Origin: a bacterium
Lineage (GTDB): Bacteria; JAGOBX01
Direction: 5' to 3'
Length of the DNA: 27,374 nt
NCBI GenBank assembly: GCA_029551925.1
Contig: JAKPEO010000113.1
Span: forward strand, 1-27,374
Shown: in pieces, positions 1-7,476 of the stretch
Layout: every line of letters starts with the position of its first letter
Position numbering within the stretch: position 1 is the stretch's first letter
Made by a program: the position numbers and the translations under genes
Notes under the pieces: model-generated
The model's database searches: none
Seen by the model: the letters and a program-made list of their open reading frames with translations, nothing else
Told to the model about the DNA's origin: nothing

Positions 1-759
1 CTCGGTATTAAGTATTTTTGCGGCCGCGCAAGTTTGGCAAGAGTTGGTGGAGCGTGATGATTAATTATTATTATGCTATTTGGCATAAATATAAATTTAA
101 AAAATTATTTAGCGATTTGTATACAGTTAAGAATTTTACGCTTTTGCGCAATCCGTATTATCTATTAAATTTTGATTTTTTTGGGCTGCCGATAAAAACC
201 GATGAACTATTATTAAAAAGTTTTAAAAATGAAATTTATAATTTTATAAACGCATTTAACGGACATTACAAATTGGAATATATTAATGCGGATATTGATA
301 GAACAGACGAATCAGCAGATATGATGAGTAAATTATTTAAAATATTGGATGCTGCTAATTTACTGCAAAAAAATTATATAATAATCGATGAATATGACCA
401 TTTTGCAAATGAATTATTGAGTTTTAGAATAGAATCGTTTAAAGCAATAGTAAGCAAGACAGGTTTTGTTAGAAAATTTTTTGAAAAAATCAAAGATGTC
501 GCAAAAAGCGTAATAGATGGAATATTTATAACGGGCGTAAATCCGATTACGCTCGACAGTATAGCAAGCGGATTTAATATAGCGATGAATATCACATTAG
601 AATCGGAATTTAATTCGGCGCACGGAAACGCGCAGATAGATAGAGCGCTACAGCGCGGATAAAGAATTATCGCAAGAAAAATATTTGCACAAATATGCTG
701 TGGTTATAGTCGGCGCTGAAATTGCAAAAGTCAAAGAAGTGAAAATATCTTCTTTTTAA
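1..759 (+). pseudogene. Decayed AAA-ATPase-like / PD-(D/E)XK nuclease family gene
   Basis: The main open frame (18-662) carries the hallmarks of the AAA-ATPase-like family (PF09820): RPRKFGKS as a Walker A-like motif, IIDEYDHFANE as Walker B, and ITGVNPITLDSIASGFNIA near the end of the domain. Three lesions are visible. The bases before 18 encode GIKYF in another frame, so one base has been lost in the T run at 15-19. The AAA part breaks off after EFNS near 620. From about 642 to 759 a different frame encodes ERYSADKELSQEKY, HKYAVVIVGAEI and so on, which resembles the extreme C-terminus of the PD-(D/E)XK domain (PF08011) that normally follows. Most of the region between has therefore been deleted. 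Intact members are commonly around 500 residues. The true start lies outside the window. Their function is poorly known. Confidence in the family is high, and in non-function good. Confidence 0.82.
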
Positions 760-799
760 TTTCAGGAATCAATTTAAATCTTTTGAGGTACTTTAAAAA

Positions 800-2887
800 A
801 TGAATATAAAAAAAAGATTGACTTTAAGCATAATAGTATTGGCTATTTTTCCGATGCTTGTTTTTGCTATACTATCATTTGTTTATTTTAAAAATTTAAT
901 TGCAACTGAAATAGGCAAAAATTTTGGATTATTAGCAGCAGAGACACTTGAAAAAATCAATAAAAATATTTTAGAACGAAAAAATAATTTAATTGGCTGG
1001 TCATCTTTAAATGTTATGCAAGAAATATTCGTTGATGATGTAGAAGGCAATATTTTAAGCAATATATTAAAATACATTGAAACCTATCCGGAAATCTATG
1101 AAATTTTAGTATTAAACGACAAAAGGAAAATAATAGCGACAAAAAATCAGAATAATTATTACAAACAATATAATGCTGAATATTTGGAAACAATTATAAG
1201 AGACGGTAATGTCTGGATTAGTGATTTGTATTTTGATGATTTTTTGAATCATGCGGTGATTGCTATTGGCGCACCAGTGTATTTGCAGGCGTCAAAAAAT
1301 ATTATCGGAGCGATGATAGTGTTTTTGCCAGTAGAAATGATATATTCGATAAATGATTCGATAATTATAAATAATAATATTCAAAGCGAAGATTGTTATT
1401 CTATTTTATTAAATAAAAATTTTCAGATAATATCAGCGCCTGAATTTATTAGAAAAAACGGTAAATTCAAATTGTTTGAACAATATGATAAAGACGATAT
1501 TATTTATATATTAACTCATAAAAAAACAGATTATTTTATTAAATCAGGATATTTATATGGTTATAGTGTTGAGAAAATTACTAATTCTAATTTCGTTTCA
1601 AAAAATTGGATATTATTAAATCAAATATCATCGAAAACAGCGTTTAAAAAAGTATATATTTTTATGTTATTTTTTTTTGTTATGCTTCTGATTTTTACTA
1701 TTGTTATTATTTTATTATCCAAAATATTTTCAGAAAAATTTACTAATCCGATAATTAATTTTACGGAATTATTTAAAAAAGGAGTAAATGGCGATTTAAC
1801 TATTAAGTATAAAATAGATTTAAAAAATGAATGTTTTAAAATAAAAAATTGTGTTGAAAAAGATTGTTATTGTTATGAAAATAGCGATGTTTTTTGTTTT
1901 TTAAAAAAAACAAGAGAACAATCATTTGAAAATATTGAAGATTATGGCTGTCAAAATTGCGAAGTTTATAAAAAAAAATATGATGATGAAATAAAAAGAA
2001 TGGCTATATTATTTAATGAATTTATTTTATCGATAAAATATTTGATAATGCAATTGCAAGATATGTCTGAAACTATGGCTTTAATTTCTACAAACACCAC
2101 CAATAGTATGAAATTAATTATAGATGGGACAATAGCGCAAAATAATTATAATTCCAAAATCAAAGATACGATAAATTTATTAACTTCTTCAATAGAAAAA
2201 ACTAATCAGAGCGTAGAAGAAACCAAAAATATTTCTAATGCTACGAATAAAATATCCGAAGAAGGTGAAAATATATTAGATAAAACAATAATGGGGTTGA
2301 ATGCTATAAATAATTCTGTAAATAAAACTTTTAAGATAATCAGTAATTTGAACGATTCATCAAAAAAAATTATATTGATTTCTAAAATCATAGAGAAAAT
2401 TTCCGAACAGACAAATTTACTTGCATTAAATGCCGCAATAGAAGCAGCGCGCGCTGGCGAATATGGCCGCGGCTTTGCTGTTGTTGCTGATGAAGTGCGT
2501 AAACTTGCGATACAGAGCAGCGCAAAAATTGAAGAAATAAATAAAGTGGTTAATGTAATAACAGAACAGATTAAAGAATTAAATGAAAATTTTCAAGTGG
2601 AAATTGAAGATGCTAATAATGGCGTTAGATTGGTAAAAGAATTTCAAAATAATTTTATGGATATTCGTAGTTCAATTAGTTTAACAATAGATTCGATAAA
2701 GAAAATGTCCGAACTTTTTAAACAAGTATATAATGAAATGTTGGGAATAAATTTGAAAATAGAAGAAATAAGTAAAATAAGTTCTGAACAATCTGAAAAA
2801 GCAAAAAAAACTGGCAAAGAAATAATAGAACTTGTTTATCTATTCAATAAAGTTTCGGAATCAATTAAGAAATTTAAAACTTTTTAA
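800..2887 (+). CDS. Methyl-accepting chemotaxis protein with Cys-rich insert in HAMP region
   Basis: This is a transmembrane chemoreceptor that would signal through CheA/CheW to the flagellar motor. Membrane segment 1 is at residues 7-28, an extracytoplasmic Cache-like sensor fills roughly 31-283, and membrane segment 2 is at about 284-308. The HAMP region (310-410) is split by seven cysteines at 345, 351, 356, 358, 366, 384 and 387, before the second HAMP helix ([14 protein letters not shown]). The methyl-accepting coiled coil follows, with the conserved hairpin tip near 530-580 ([19 protein letters not shown], then [15 protein letters not shown]). No C-terminal CheR/CheB docking pentapeptide is seen. 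The ligand cannot be told from sequence. The start is supported by GAGG at 785-788. The gene is monocistronic: a decayed gene lies upstream and an intrinsic terminator downstream. Confidence 0.96.
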   Translation: MNIKKRLTLSIIVLAIFPMLVFAILSFVYFKNLIATEIGKNFGLLAAETLEKINKNILERKNNLIGWSSLNVMQEIFVDDVEGNILSNILKYIETYPEIYEILVLNDKRKIIATKNQNNYYKQYNAEYLETIIRDGNVWISDLYFDDFLNHAVIAIGAPVYLQASKNIIGAMIVFLPVEMIYSINDSIIINNNIQSEDCYSILLNKNFQIISAPEFIRKNGKFKLFEQYDKDDIIYILTHKKTDYFIKSGYLYGYSVEKITNSNFVSKNWILLNQISSKTAFKKVYIFMLFFFVMLLIFTIVIILLSKIFSEKFTNPIINFTELFKKGVNGDLTIKYKIDLKNECFKIKNCVEKDCYCYENSDVFCFLKKTREQSFENIEDYGCQNCEVYKKKYDDEIKRMAILFNEFILSIKYLIMQLQDMSETMALISTNTTNSMKLIIDGTIAQNNYNSKIKDTINLLTSSIEKTNQSVEETKNISNATNKISEEGENILDKTIMGLNAINNSVNKTFKIISNLNDSSKKIILISKIIEKISEQTNLLALNAAIEAARAGEYGRGFAVVADEVRKLAIQSSAKIEEINKVVNVITEQIKELNENFQVEIEDANNGVRLVKEFQNNFMDIRSSISLTIDSIKKMSELFKQVYNEMLGINLKIEEISKISSEQSEKAKKTGKEIIELVYLFNKVSESIKKFKTF

Positions 2888-2909
2888 TTGCCTTTATTTT
2901 CTGTTTTGA

Positions 2910-2954
2910 AAAAAAATTGAAACTGTCGAAATATTGCGGTTTCCCAATTTTTTT
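2910..2954 (+). terminator. Rho-independent terminator after the chemoreceptor gene
   Basis: An inverted repeat pairs 2910-2923 with 2939-2954 (AAAAAAATTG and AAAC against GTTT, CC bulge, CAATTTTTTT). The stem is A/T rich but 14 pairs long and ends in seven Ts, as expected of an intrinsic terminator. It lies 22 bases after the chemoreceptor stop codon. Confidence 0.7.
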
Positions 2955-2972
2955 ATATCTAAAATAAAAACA

Positions 2973-3000
2973 TTGACAAATAAAAAAAATAAAATAATAT
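2973..3000 (+). promoter_or_regulatory. Sigma70-like promoter for glutamate dehydrogenase
   Basis: A perfect -35 box TTGACA at 2973-2978 is followed, after 16 bases, by TAATAT at 2995-3000. It lies between the preceding terminator and the strong ribosome site AGGAGGA upstream of gdhA, so gdhA is probably transcribed alone with a short leader. Confidence 0.65.
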
Positions 3001-3040
3001 TTTGGCGTTTTTTTGATCTTAGTTTAGGAGGACTTTTTTT

Positions 3041-4381
3041 ATGTCAAAATTAAATAAAGAAGAATTTTTTCAGATGTTGAAAGCGAAAAATCCGAATGAA
3101 CCGGAATTTCATCAAGCGGTAATTGAAGTAATAAATTCTGTATGGTCAGTTATTGAAAGTAATCCCAAATATCAAAAATCGAAGATATTAGAGAGAATAG
3201 TCGAGCCAGAACGGGTAATAATGTTTAGAATCAATTGGCTTGACGATAAAGGAGAAGTGCAAGTAAATCGCGGATATCGCGTGCAGATGAATAGCGCGAT
3301 AGGTCCATATAAAGGCGGCTTGCGTTTTCATCCTACCGTTAATCTCAGCATATTAAAATTTTTAGCGTTCGAACAAATTTTTAAGAATGCGCTGACTACA
3401 TTGCCTATGGGCGGTGGTAAAGGCGGTTCGGATTTTGATCCTAAGGGCAAATCAGATAATGAAGTTATGAGATTTTGTCAAGCGTTTATGAATGAATTAT
3501 GGCGGCATATTGGTCCTGATACAGATGTGCCTGCTGGCGATATTGGCGTCGGTGCGCGAGAAATCGGATATTTATTTGGTCAATACAAAAAATTAAAAAA
3601 TGAATTTACTGGAGTATTAACTGGTAAAAAAATAAATTGGGGCGGCAGTTTAATAAGACCAGAAGCTACGGGATATGGTTTAATTTATATAGTAGAAGAA
3701 ATGCTGAAAACTCGCAAAGAAACAATAAAAGGAAAAACTATAACAATTTCCGGTTCTGGTAATGTCGCGCAATATGCAATTGAAAAATGTTTGGAATTAG
3801 GCGCAAAAGTAGTAAGCGCGTCTGATTCAAATGGAATGATTTATGATAAAGCAGGTTTTAATTCTGAAAAATTAGATTTTCTTTTTGAATTGAAAAATAT
3901 CAAACGCGGCAGAATAAAAGAATACGCTGAAAAATTTAATTGCGAGTATTATGAAAATGCAAGACCTTGGAATATTAAATGTGATATTGCTTTGCCTTGC
4001 GCTACTGAAAATGAATTAGATGGTAAAGATGCGGAAATTCTGGTGAAAAACGGTTGTTTTTGTGTGGCAGAAGGCGCAAATATGCCGAGCACGCCGGACG
4101 CACAAAAAATATTTATTCAAAACAAAATATTGTATGCGCCGGGTAAAGCGGCAAATGCCGGCGGCGTGGCTGTAAGCGGATTAGAAATGTCACAAAATAG
4201 CTTGCATATAAACTGGACGCGTGAAGAAGTAGATAATCGTTTAAAGATGATAATGAACGAGATTCATTCACAGTGCGCAAAATATGGTAAAGAAGGCGAT
4301 TATATTAATTATTTAAAAGGCGCTAATATTGCCGGATTTATTAAGGTTGCGGATTCAATGATTGACCAGGGATTAGTGTGA
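3041..4381 (+). CDS. gdhA: NADP-type glutamate dehydrogenase
   Basis: This enzyme makes glutamate from 2-oxoglutarate and ammonia with reduced pyridine nucleotide, in the cytoplasm. The 446 residues match the usual length of the small hexameric bacterial GDH. Visible motifs are the substrate segment GPYKGGLRFHP, the catalytic-lysine segment LPMGGGKGG with Lys127, DVPAGDIGVGAREIGY, and the dinucleotide-binding SGSGNVAQYA. The C-terminal AGGVAVSGLEMSQNS segment is also typical. A strong AGGAGGA site lies about 8 bases before the ATG. NADP preference is inferred from family resemblance only. It is probably monocistronic, with its own promoter upstream and a structured AT-rich spacer downstream. 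Confidence 0.97.
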   Translation: MSKLNKEEFFQMLKAKNPNEPEFHQAVIEVINSVWSVIESNPKYQKSKILERIVEPERVIMFRINWLDDKGEVQVNRGYRVQMNSAIGPYKGGLRFHPTVNLSILKFLAFEQIFKNALTTLPMGGGKGGSDFDPKGKSDNEVMRFCQAFMNELWRHIGPDTDVPAGDIGVGAREIGYLFGQYKKLKNEFTGVLTGKKINWGGSLIRPEATGYGLIYIVEEMLKTRKETIKGKTITISGSGNVAQYAIEKCLELGAKVVSASDSNGMIYDKAGFNSEKLDFLFELKNIKRGRIKEYAEKFNCEYYENARPWNIKCDIALPCATENELDGKDAEILVKNGCFCVAEGANMPSTPDAQKIFIQNKILYAPGKAANAGGVAVSGLEMSQNSLHINWTREEVDNRLKMIMNEIHSQCAKYGKEGDYINYLKGANIAGFIKVADSMIDQGLV

Positions 4382-4387
4382 TTTTTT

Positions 4388-4405
4388 AATAAAAAAGTTT
4401 TTATT
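4388..4405 (+). terminator. A/T-only hairpin just after gdhA
   Basis: AATAAAAA (4388-4395) and TTTTTATT (4398-4405) form a perfect 8-pair stem with a 2-base loop, starting 7 bases after the gdhA stop. It has no G-C pairs, so as a terminator it would be weak. The T-rich 3' arm and the position are the only support. Confidence 0.3.
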
Positions 4406-4408
4406 ATA

Positions 4409-4460
4409 AAATGAGGATGATTAGTATATTAAGTTATTTAATAGAAAATTATCCTCATTT
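4409..4460 (+). repeat. Nested inverted repeat between gdhA and the CDF exporter gene
   Basis: AAATGAGGATGA (4409-4420) pairs with TTATCCTCATTT (4449-4460) over 12 positions with one G-T wobble. Inside the loop TATTAA (4427-4432) pairs with TTAATA (4438-4443) around a 5-base loop. As RNA this gives one coaxial stem with an internal loop. No T run follows, so it is not a classical terminator. It ends 23 bases before the exporter start codon and could be an operator, a leader structure, or part of a gdhA 3' end. Confidence 0.5.
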
Positions 4461-4483
4461 AATAAAACAACTAAAAATAAAAA

Positions 4484-5431
4484 ATGCAAGATAACGCACA
4501 AAATTATCATAGTCATAATAATCATAATGACTATAATAATTATGAAGATAAGATAAACCTCAAATTACTATTAAGCATTGCTTTTAACTTACTAATAACA
4601 ATTTCAGAAATTATCGGCGGACTTTTATCAAATAGTTTATCATTAATATCAGATGCTGTCCATAATTTATCGGACACAGCGTCAATTGTATTAACATATA
4701 TCAGCCGCAAAATCAGCGTCAGACCTAAAACATATAAACATACTTTTGGCTTTAAACGCGTTGAGATTTTATCAGCATTAATCAACGCCGCGGCTTTGTG
4801 GGGCATCTCAATATTTTTGTTAATACATTCGTATCATCGGTTTATAGAGCCCAAAATTATAAATAGCAAAATTATGTTTATAGTCGCAGTGATTGGATTA
4901 TTAGGCAATCTTATTTCGGTTTTGTTATTGCATAATCATTCCTCTGAAAATTTGAATATAAAATCAGCGTATTTGCATTTGTTAGCTGATACTTTTTCGT
5001 CTATCGGCGTAATAGCCGGCGCAATATTGATGTATTTTTATAAAATTTATTGGATAGATGCTATTATAACAGCGTTGATAGTTTTGTATATTTTAAAAGA
5101 AAGTTGGGATATAATAAAACAGACGCTGCATATTCTACTGCAAGGCGCACCTGATAATATTGATTTATTGAAGATTGAAAAAGCACTTTTAAAAATTAAA
5201 GACATAGAAAATATCCATCATACGCATATATGGTCGCTATCTGATAATGAAATTTTTTTTGAAACGCATATAAATATAAAAGATATGATGGTCAGTAAAA
5301 CGAGCGAATTAACTGGACAAATCCAAAAAATATTATTTTCCGAATTCGGCATTACTCATATCACAATACAATATGAAGTTAGCGGCTGTCAAGGCGACAC
5401 TATAATTAATAGTTCTTGTAAAAATAAATAA
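4484..5431 (+). CDS. CDF-family divalent metal cation exporter (CzcD/ZitB-like)
   Basis: This is an inner-membrane antiporter of the cation diffusion facilitator family, expected to expel Zn2+ or a similar ion (Co2+, Cd2+) in exchange for protons. The 315 residues match the CzcD type. The first 25 residues are rich in His and Asn (HSHNNHNDYNN), a common metal-collecting tail. The two membrane metal-site motifs are present: DAVHNLSD (Asp57, His60, Asp64) and HLLAD (His165, Asp169). About six membrane helices precede the cytoplasmic C-terminal domain (from about residue 215), which contains HHTHIWSLSD. There is no clear Shine-Dalgarno before the ATG. The His-rich tail supports this start, because later starts would cut into helix 1. 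A 25-base gap leads to the antiporter gene, so co-transcription is likely. Confidence 0.94.
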   Translation: MQDNAQNYHSHNNHNDYNNYEDKINLKLLLSIAFNLLITISEIIGGLLSNSLSLISDAVHNLSDTASIVLTYISRKISVRPKTYKHTFGFKRVEILSALINAAALWGISIFLLIHSYHRFIEPKIINSKIMFIVAVIGLLGNLISVLLLHNHSSENLNIKSAYLHLLADTFSSIGVIAGAILMYFYKIYWIDAIITALIVLYILKESWDIIKQTLHILLQGAPDNIDLLKIEKALLKIKDIENIHHTHIWSLSDNEIFFETHINIKDMMVSKTSELTGQIQKILFSEFGITHITIQYEVSGCQGDTIINSSCKNK

Positions 5432-5456
5432 GAGTCTAATTTTTTAGCGGAGAAAT

Positions 5457-6020
5457 ATGCAAGGTCATTATTTTATAGCGTATCAATTAATAAGTCTGGG
5501 AATATTAATACTTGCGGCAATATTCGGCGGCAGGATTTGCAGATTTTTTAAAATAAACGAAGAAATTGGGCAATTACTCGGCGGATTAGCAGTAGGTCCG
5601 TATTTTTTAAATTTGTTTAATTATTCAAATTTTTATTATCAGCAGTCATTTGAAAGTTTTAAATTTGTAGCGTTTGCATTATTAAGTTTAATAGCGTTTA
5701 GTATCGGCGAAGAATTGCATTTGAAAAGAATAGCAAAAGCCGGTGCTACGCCTATAATAATAGCAATAACACAAGCGCTTATTACTTGGCTAATAATTTT
5801 TATATTTTTTCAGTTTTTGGATTTTACGCTTTTAGATTCGCTAATCATAGCAGTATTAGGCATTTCTACCGCGCCAGCAGCGATATTTATTTTATTGCGA
5901 AAATATAATGTCGAAGGGCAATTAAAATCATTATTAACAAATGTATTAGTTTTATGCGATATTATTGAAATATTATTATTTGCTGTGTTTTTAGAAATAA
6001 AAATAATGTTATATGTATAA
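5457..6020 (+). CDS. CPA2-type cation/proton antiporter, N-terminal half (stop-interrupted)
   Basis: This frame encodes the first half of a Kef/NhaS-like monovalent cation:proton antiporter (CPA2, PF00999). It shows about six hydrophobic helices, with GQLLGGLAVGP after helix 1-2, FALLSLIAFSIGEEL, and GISTAPAAIFILLRKY in the helix that normally carries the ion-binding region. The 187 residues are half the usual transport domain. GGAG at 5449-5452 supports the ATG. The frame ends at TAA 6018-6020, yet the next frame (6045-7247) continues the same protein in the same phase. Translating through the stop gives a 596-residue antiporter-EIIA protein. Either the gene carries a nonsense mutation, or the stop is read through, or the two halves are made separately. 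The first seems simplest. Confidence 0.85.
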   Translation: MQGHYFIAYQLISLGILILAAIFGGRICRFFKINEEIGQLLGGLAVGPYFLNLFNYSNFYYQQSFESFKFVAFALLSLIAFSIGEELHLKRIAKAGATPIIIAITQALITWLIIFIFFQFLDFTLLDSLIIAVLGISTAPAAIFILLRKYNVEGQLKSLLTNVLVLCDIIEILLFAVFLEIKIMLYV

Positions 6021-6044
6021 AAAAAAGGATATGATTCTAACCTG

Positions 6045-7247
6045 TTGTTTAAAGCGATAGTTAATGAACTATTATTATCCCTATGTATAGCGGTATTATT
6101 ATTTTTTATTTTAAAATTGATAGTTAGAAAAAAAGATTTTAAAATTAACGAAGAAAAAGAATTTGAAATTCCCGGTTTTAATTTTTTTCTTTCTATTTTT
6201 CAAGTGTCTGCCGCGCCGTCAACTCAAACATTTCTTACAATATTTGGAACATTGACATTATGTATGGGCATATCATTATATTTAAAAATGCCGTTTTTGA
6301 TTATTGCGGTTGTATCAGGTTTTTTGCTTGCAAATTATCATTCATTTGATTTATTTGATTCATTGAAAATATCGAATATAATGCAGATTTTAAATTTGTT
6401 CTTTTTTGCGTTTATAGGAGCAATAATAGAAATAGACCGAATAAAATTAATAGATTTAAAATATATTCTATTTTATATAGCTGGAAGAATGATTGGCAAG
6501 ATAATAGGCACTTGGTGCGGTTGCGTATTGGCAGATCAAGATACTAAAATAAAAAAAATTTTACCGTTGATGCTGCTGCCGCAAGCCGGAGTGCCTGCAA
6601 TAGAAGCGATATATTTGTATTTATTATTTGGAAAAACAGGCGAGAAAATATTTAATATTATTTTGCCGTCAATAATATTTTTTGAAATAGTAGGAATTAT
6701 ACTTACTGAATATTCATTAAAAAAATGGAAGTTATGGATAGTCGGCGTAGAAAAAATATTCAAAAAACAAAATATTTTAAAAATAGACACTTATCCATTA
6801 AAGAAAATATTAAATAAAAAATTGATTAAAGTGCCATTAATATCTCGCACTAAAATGAGTGTCATATATGAATTGCTTGATTTATTTAGAAAAGAAGGTG
6901 TAATAAAAGAAATCGAAACATTACATAAAGAAATTATGGAACGTGAAAAATTATCGAGTACTGGTTTTGGTTATGGAATAGCGGTGCCGCATATACGCAC
7001 AAATTTAGTAGATAAAGTAGCAATATGCTGCGGTATCACTATATCTGGCGAAAAAATAGAATTTGATGCAATTGACAAACAACCGTGTAATATATTTTTT
7101 ATGATACTTTCGCCGGAAAATGAACCAACCGCGCATTTGACAATGCTTTCGATTATAAGTTATATTCTCAATCAGCCAAAAACCCGCGAAAAAATTTCGC
7201 AATTTACAACGCCAGAAGAATTATATAATTTTTTGAGAAGTTTGTGA
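6045..7247 (+). CDS. Antiporter C-terminal half fused to PTS EIIA domain (stop-interrupted)
   Basis: This continues the upstream antiporter frame in phase after the single TAA at 6018-6020. Residues 1-235 or so hold the remaining membrane helices, including PFLIIAVVSGFLLANYHS and the LLPQAGVPAIEAIYLYL segment. From about residue 260 a fructose/mannitol-type phosphotransferase EIIA domain (PF00359) follows, with the phospho-acceptor histidine in GIAVPHIRTN (His316). EIIA-tailed CPA2 antiporters are known, and the domain is thought to tie transport to PTS phosphorylation state. The only upstream initiators are CTG 6042 and TTG 6045, with a poorly spaced AAGGA at 6025-6029. The next in-frame ATG lies about 70 codons in, inside the membrane domain. 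Independent translation is therefore doubtful, and the whole 5457-7247 locus may be a recent pseudogene. Confidence 0.85.
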   Translation: MFKAIVNELLLSLCIAVLLFFILKLIVRKKDFKINEEKEFEIPGFNFFLSIFQVSAAPSTQTFLTIFGTLTLCMGISLYLKMPFLIIAVVSGFLLANYHSFDLFDSLKISNIMQILNLFFFAFIGAIIEIDRIKLIDLKYILFYIAGRMIGKIIGTWCGCVLADQDTKIKKILPLMLLPQAGVPAIEAIYLYLLFGKTGEKIFNIILPSIIFFEIVGIILTEYSLKKWKLWIVGVEKIFKKQNILKIDTYPLKKILNKKLIKVPLISRTKMSVIYELLDLFRKEGVIKEIETLHKEIMEREKLSSTGFGYGIAVPHIRTNLVDKVAICCGITISGEKIEFDAIDKQPCNIFFMILSPENEPTAHLTMLSIISYILNQPKTREKISQFTTPEELYNFLRSL

Positions 7248-7330
7248 TTTTCAAATGAAATTTATCGTTAGACTGTGTTTTAGTGATGAAAAATTTACGG
7301 AGATTTTGAAATTTAAAATTTAATTTATAC

Positions 7331-7359
7331 TTGACAATTTTATAAGGAAAAGATAAAAT
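7331..7359 (+). promoter_or_regulatory. Upstream sigma70-like promoter of the fliF block (P1)
   Basis: TTGACA at 7331-7336, then 17 bases, then TAAAAT at 7354-7359. If used, it gives a leader of roughly 110 bases before fliF. It is a near-consensus match in the 229-base gap between the antiporter and fliF. Confidence 0.5.
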
Positions 7360-7410
7360 TAAAAATTAGTTTTTAATGAAGTTGAATAAAAAAAATAAAT
7401 AAAAAAAATA

Positions 7411-7439
7411 TTTACAAATTCTATGATAAAAAGTATAAT
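7411..7439 (+). promoter_or_regulatory. Proximal sigma70-like promoter of the fliF block (P2)
   Basis: TTTACA at 7411-7416 is separated by exactly 17 bases from a perfect TATAAT at 7434-7439, about 37 bases before the fliF ATG. The match is to the housekeeping sigma consensus; no sigma28 or sigma54 flagellar promoter pattern was seen here. GAGGGG at 7466-7471 is the ribosome site for fliF. Confidence 0.62.
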
Positions 7440-7476
7440 TAATAATTACTGCGTTTATTAAATGCGAGGGGATTAA

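Noticed and set aside
20-27. GCGGCCGC near the window start as a cloning-site artefact
   Set aside because: It lies inside the codons for the conserved RPRKFGKS motif, so it is most simply native sequence.
4382-4483. NiCo (czcD-type) riboswitch before the CDF exporter
   Set aside because: The gap has the wrong composition: nearly all A/T, and I cannot place the multi-stem junction with its conserved G-rich segments.
6018-6020. TAA read as a sense codon (alternative genetic code)
   Set aside because: TAA ends many intact genes here (fliF, fliG, fliH, fliI, lpdA and others) at the expected lengths, so it is a normal stop.
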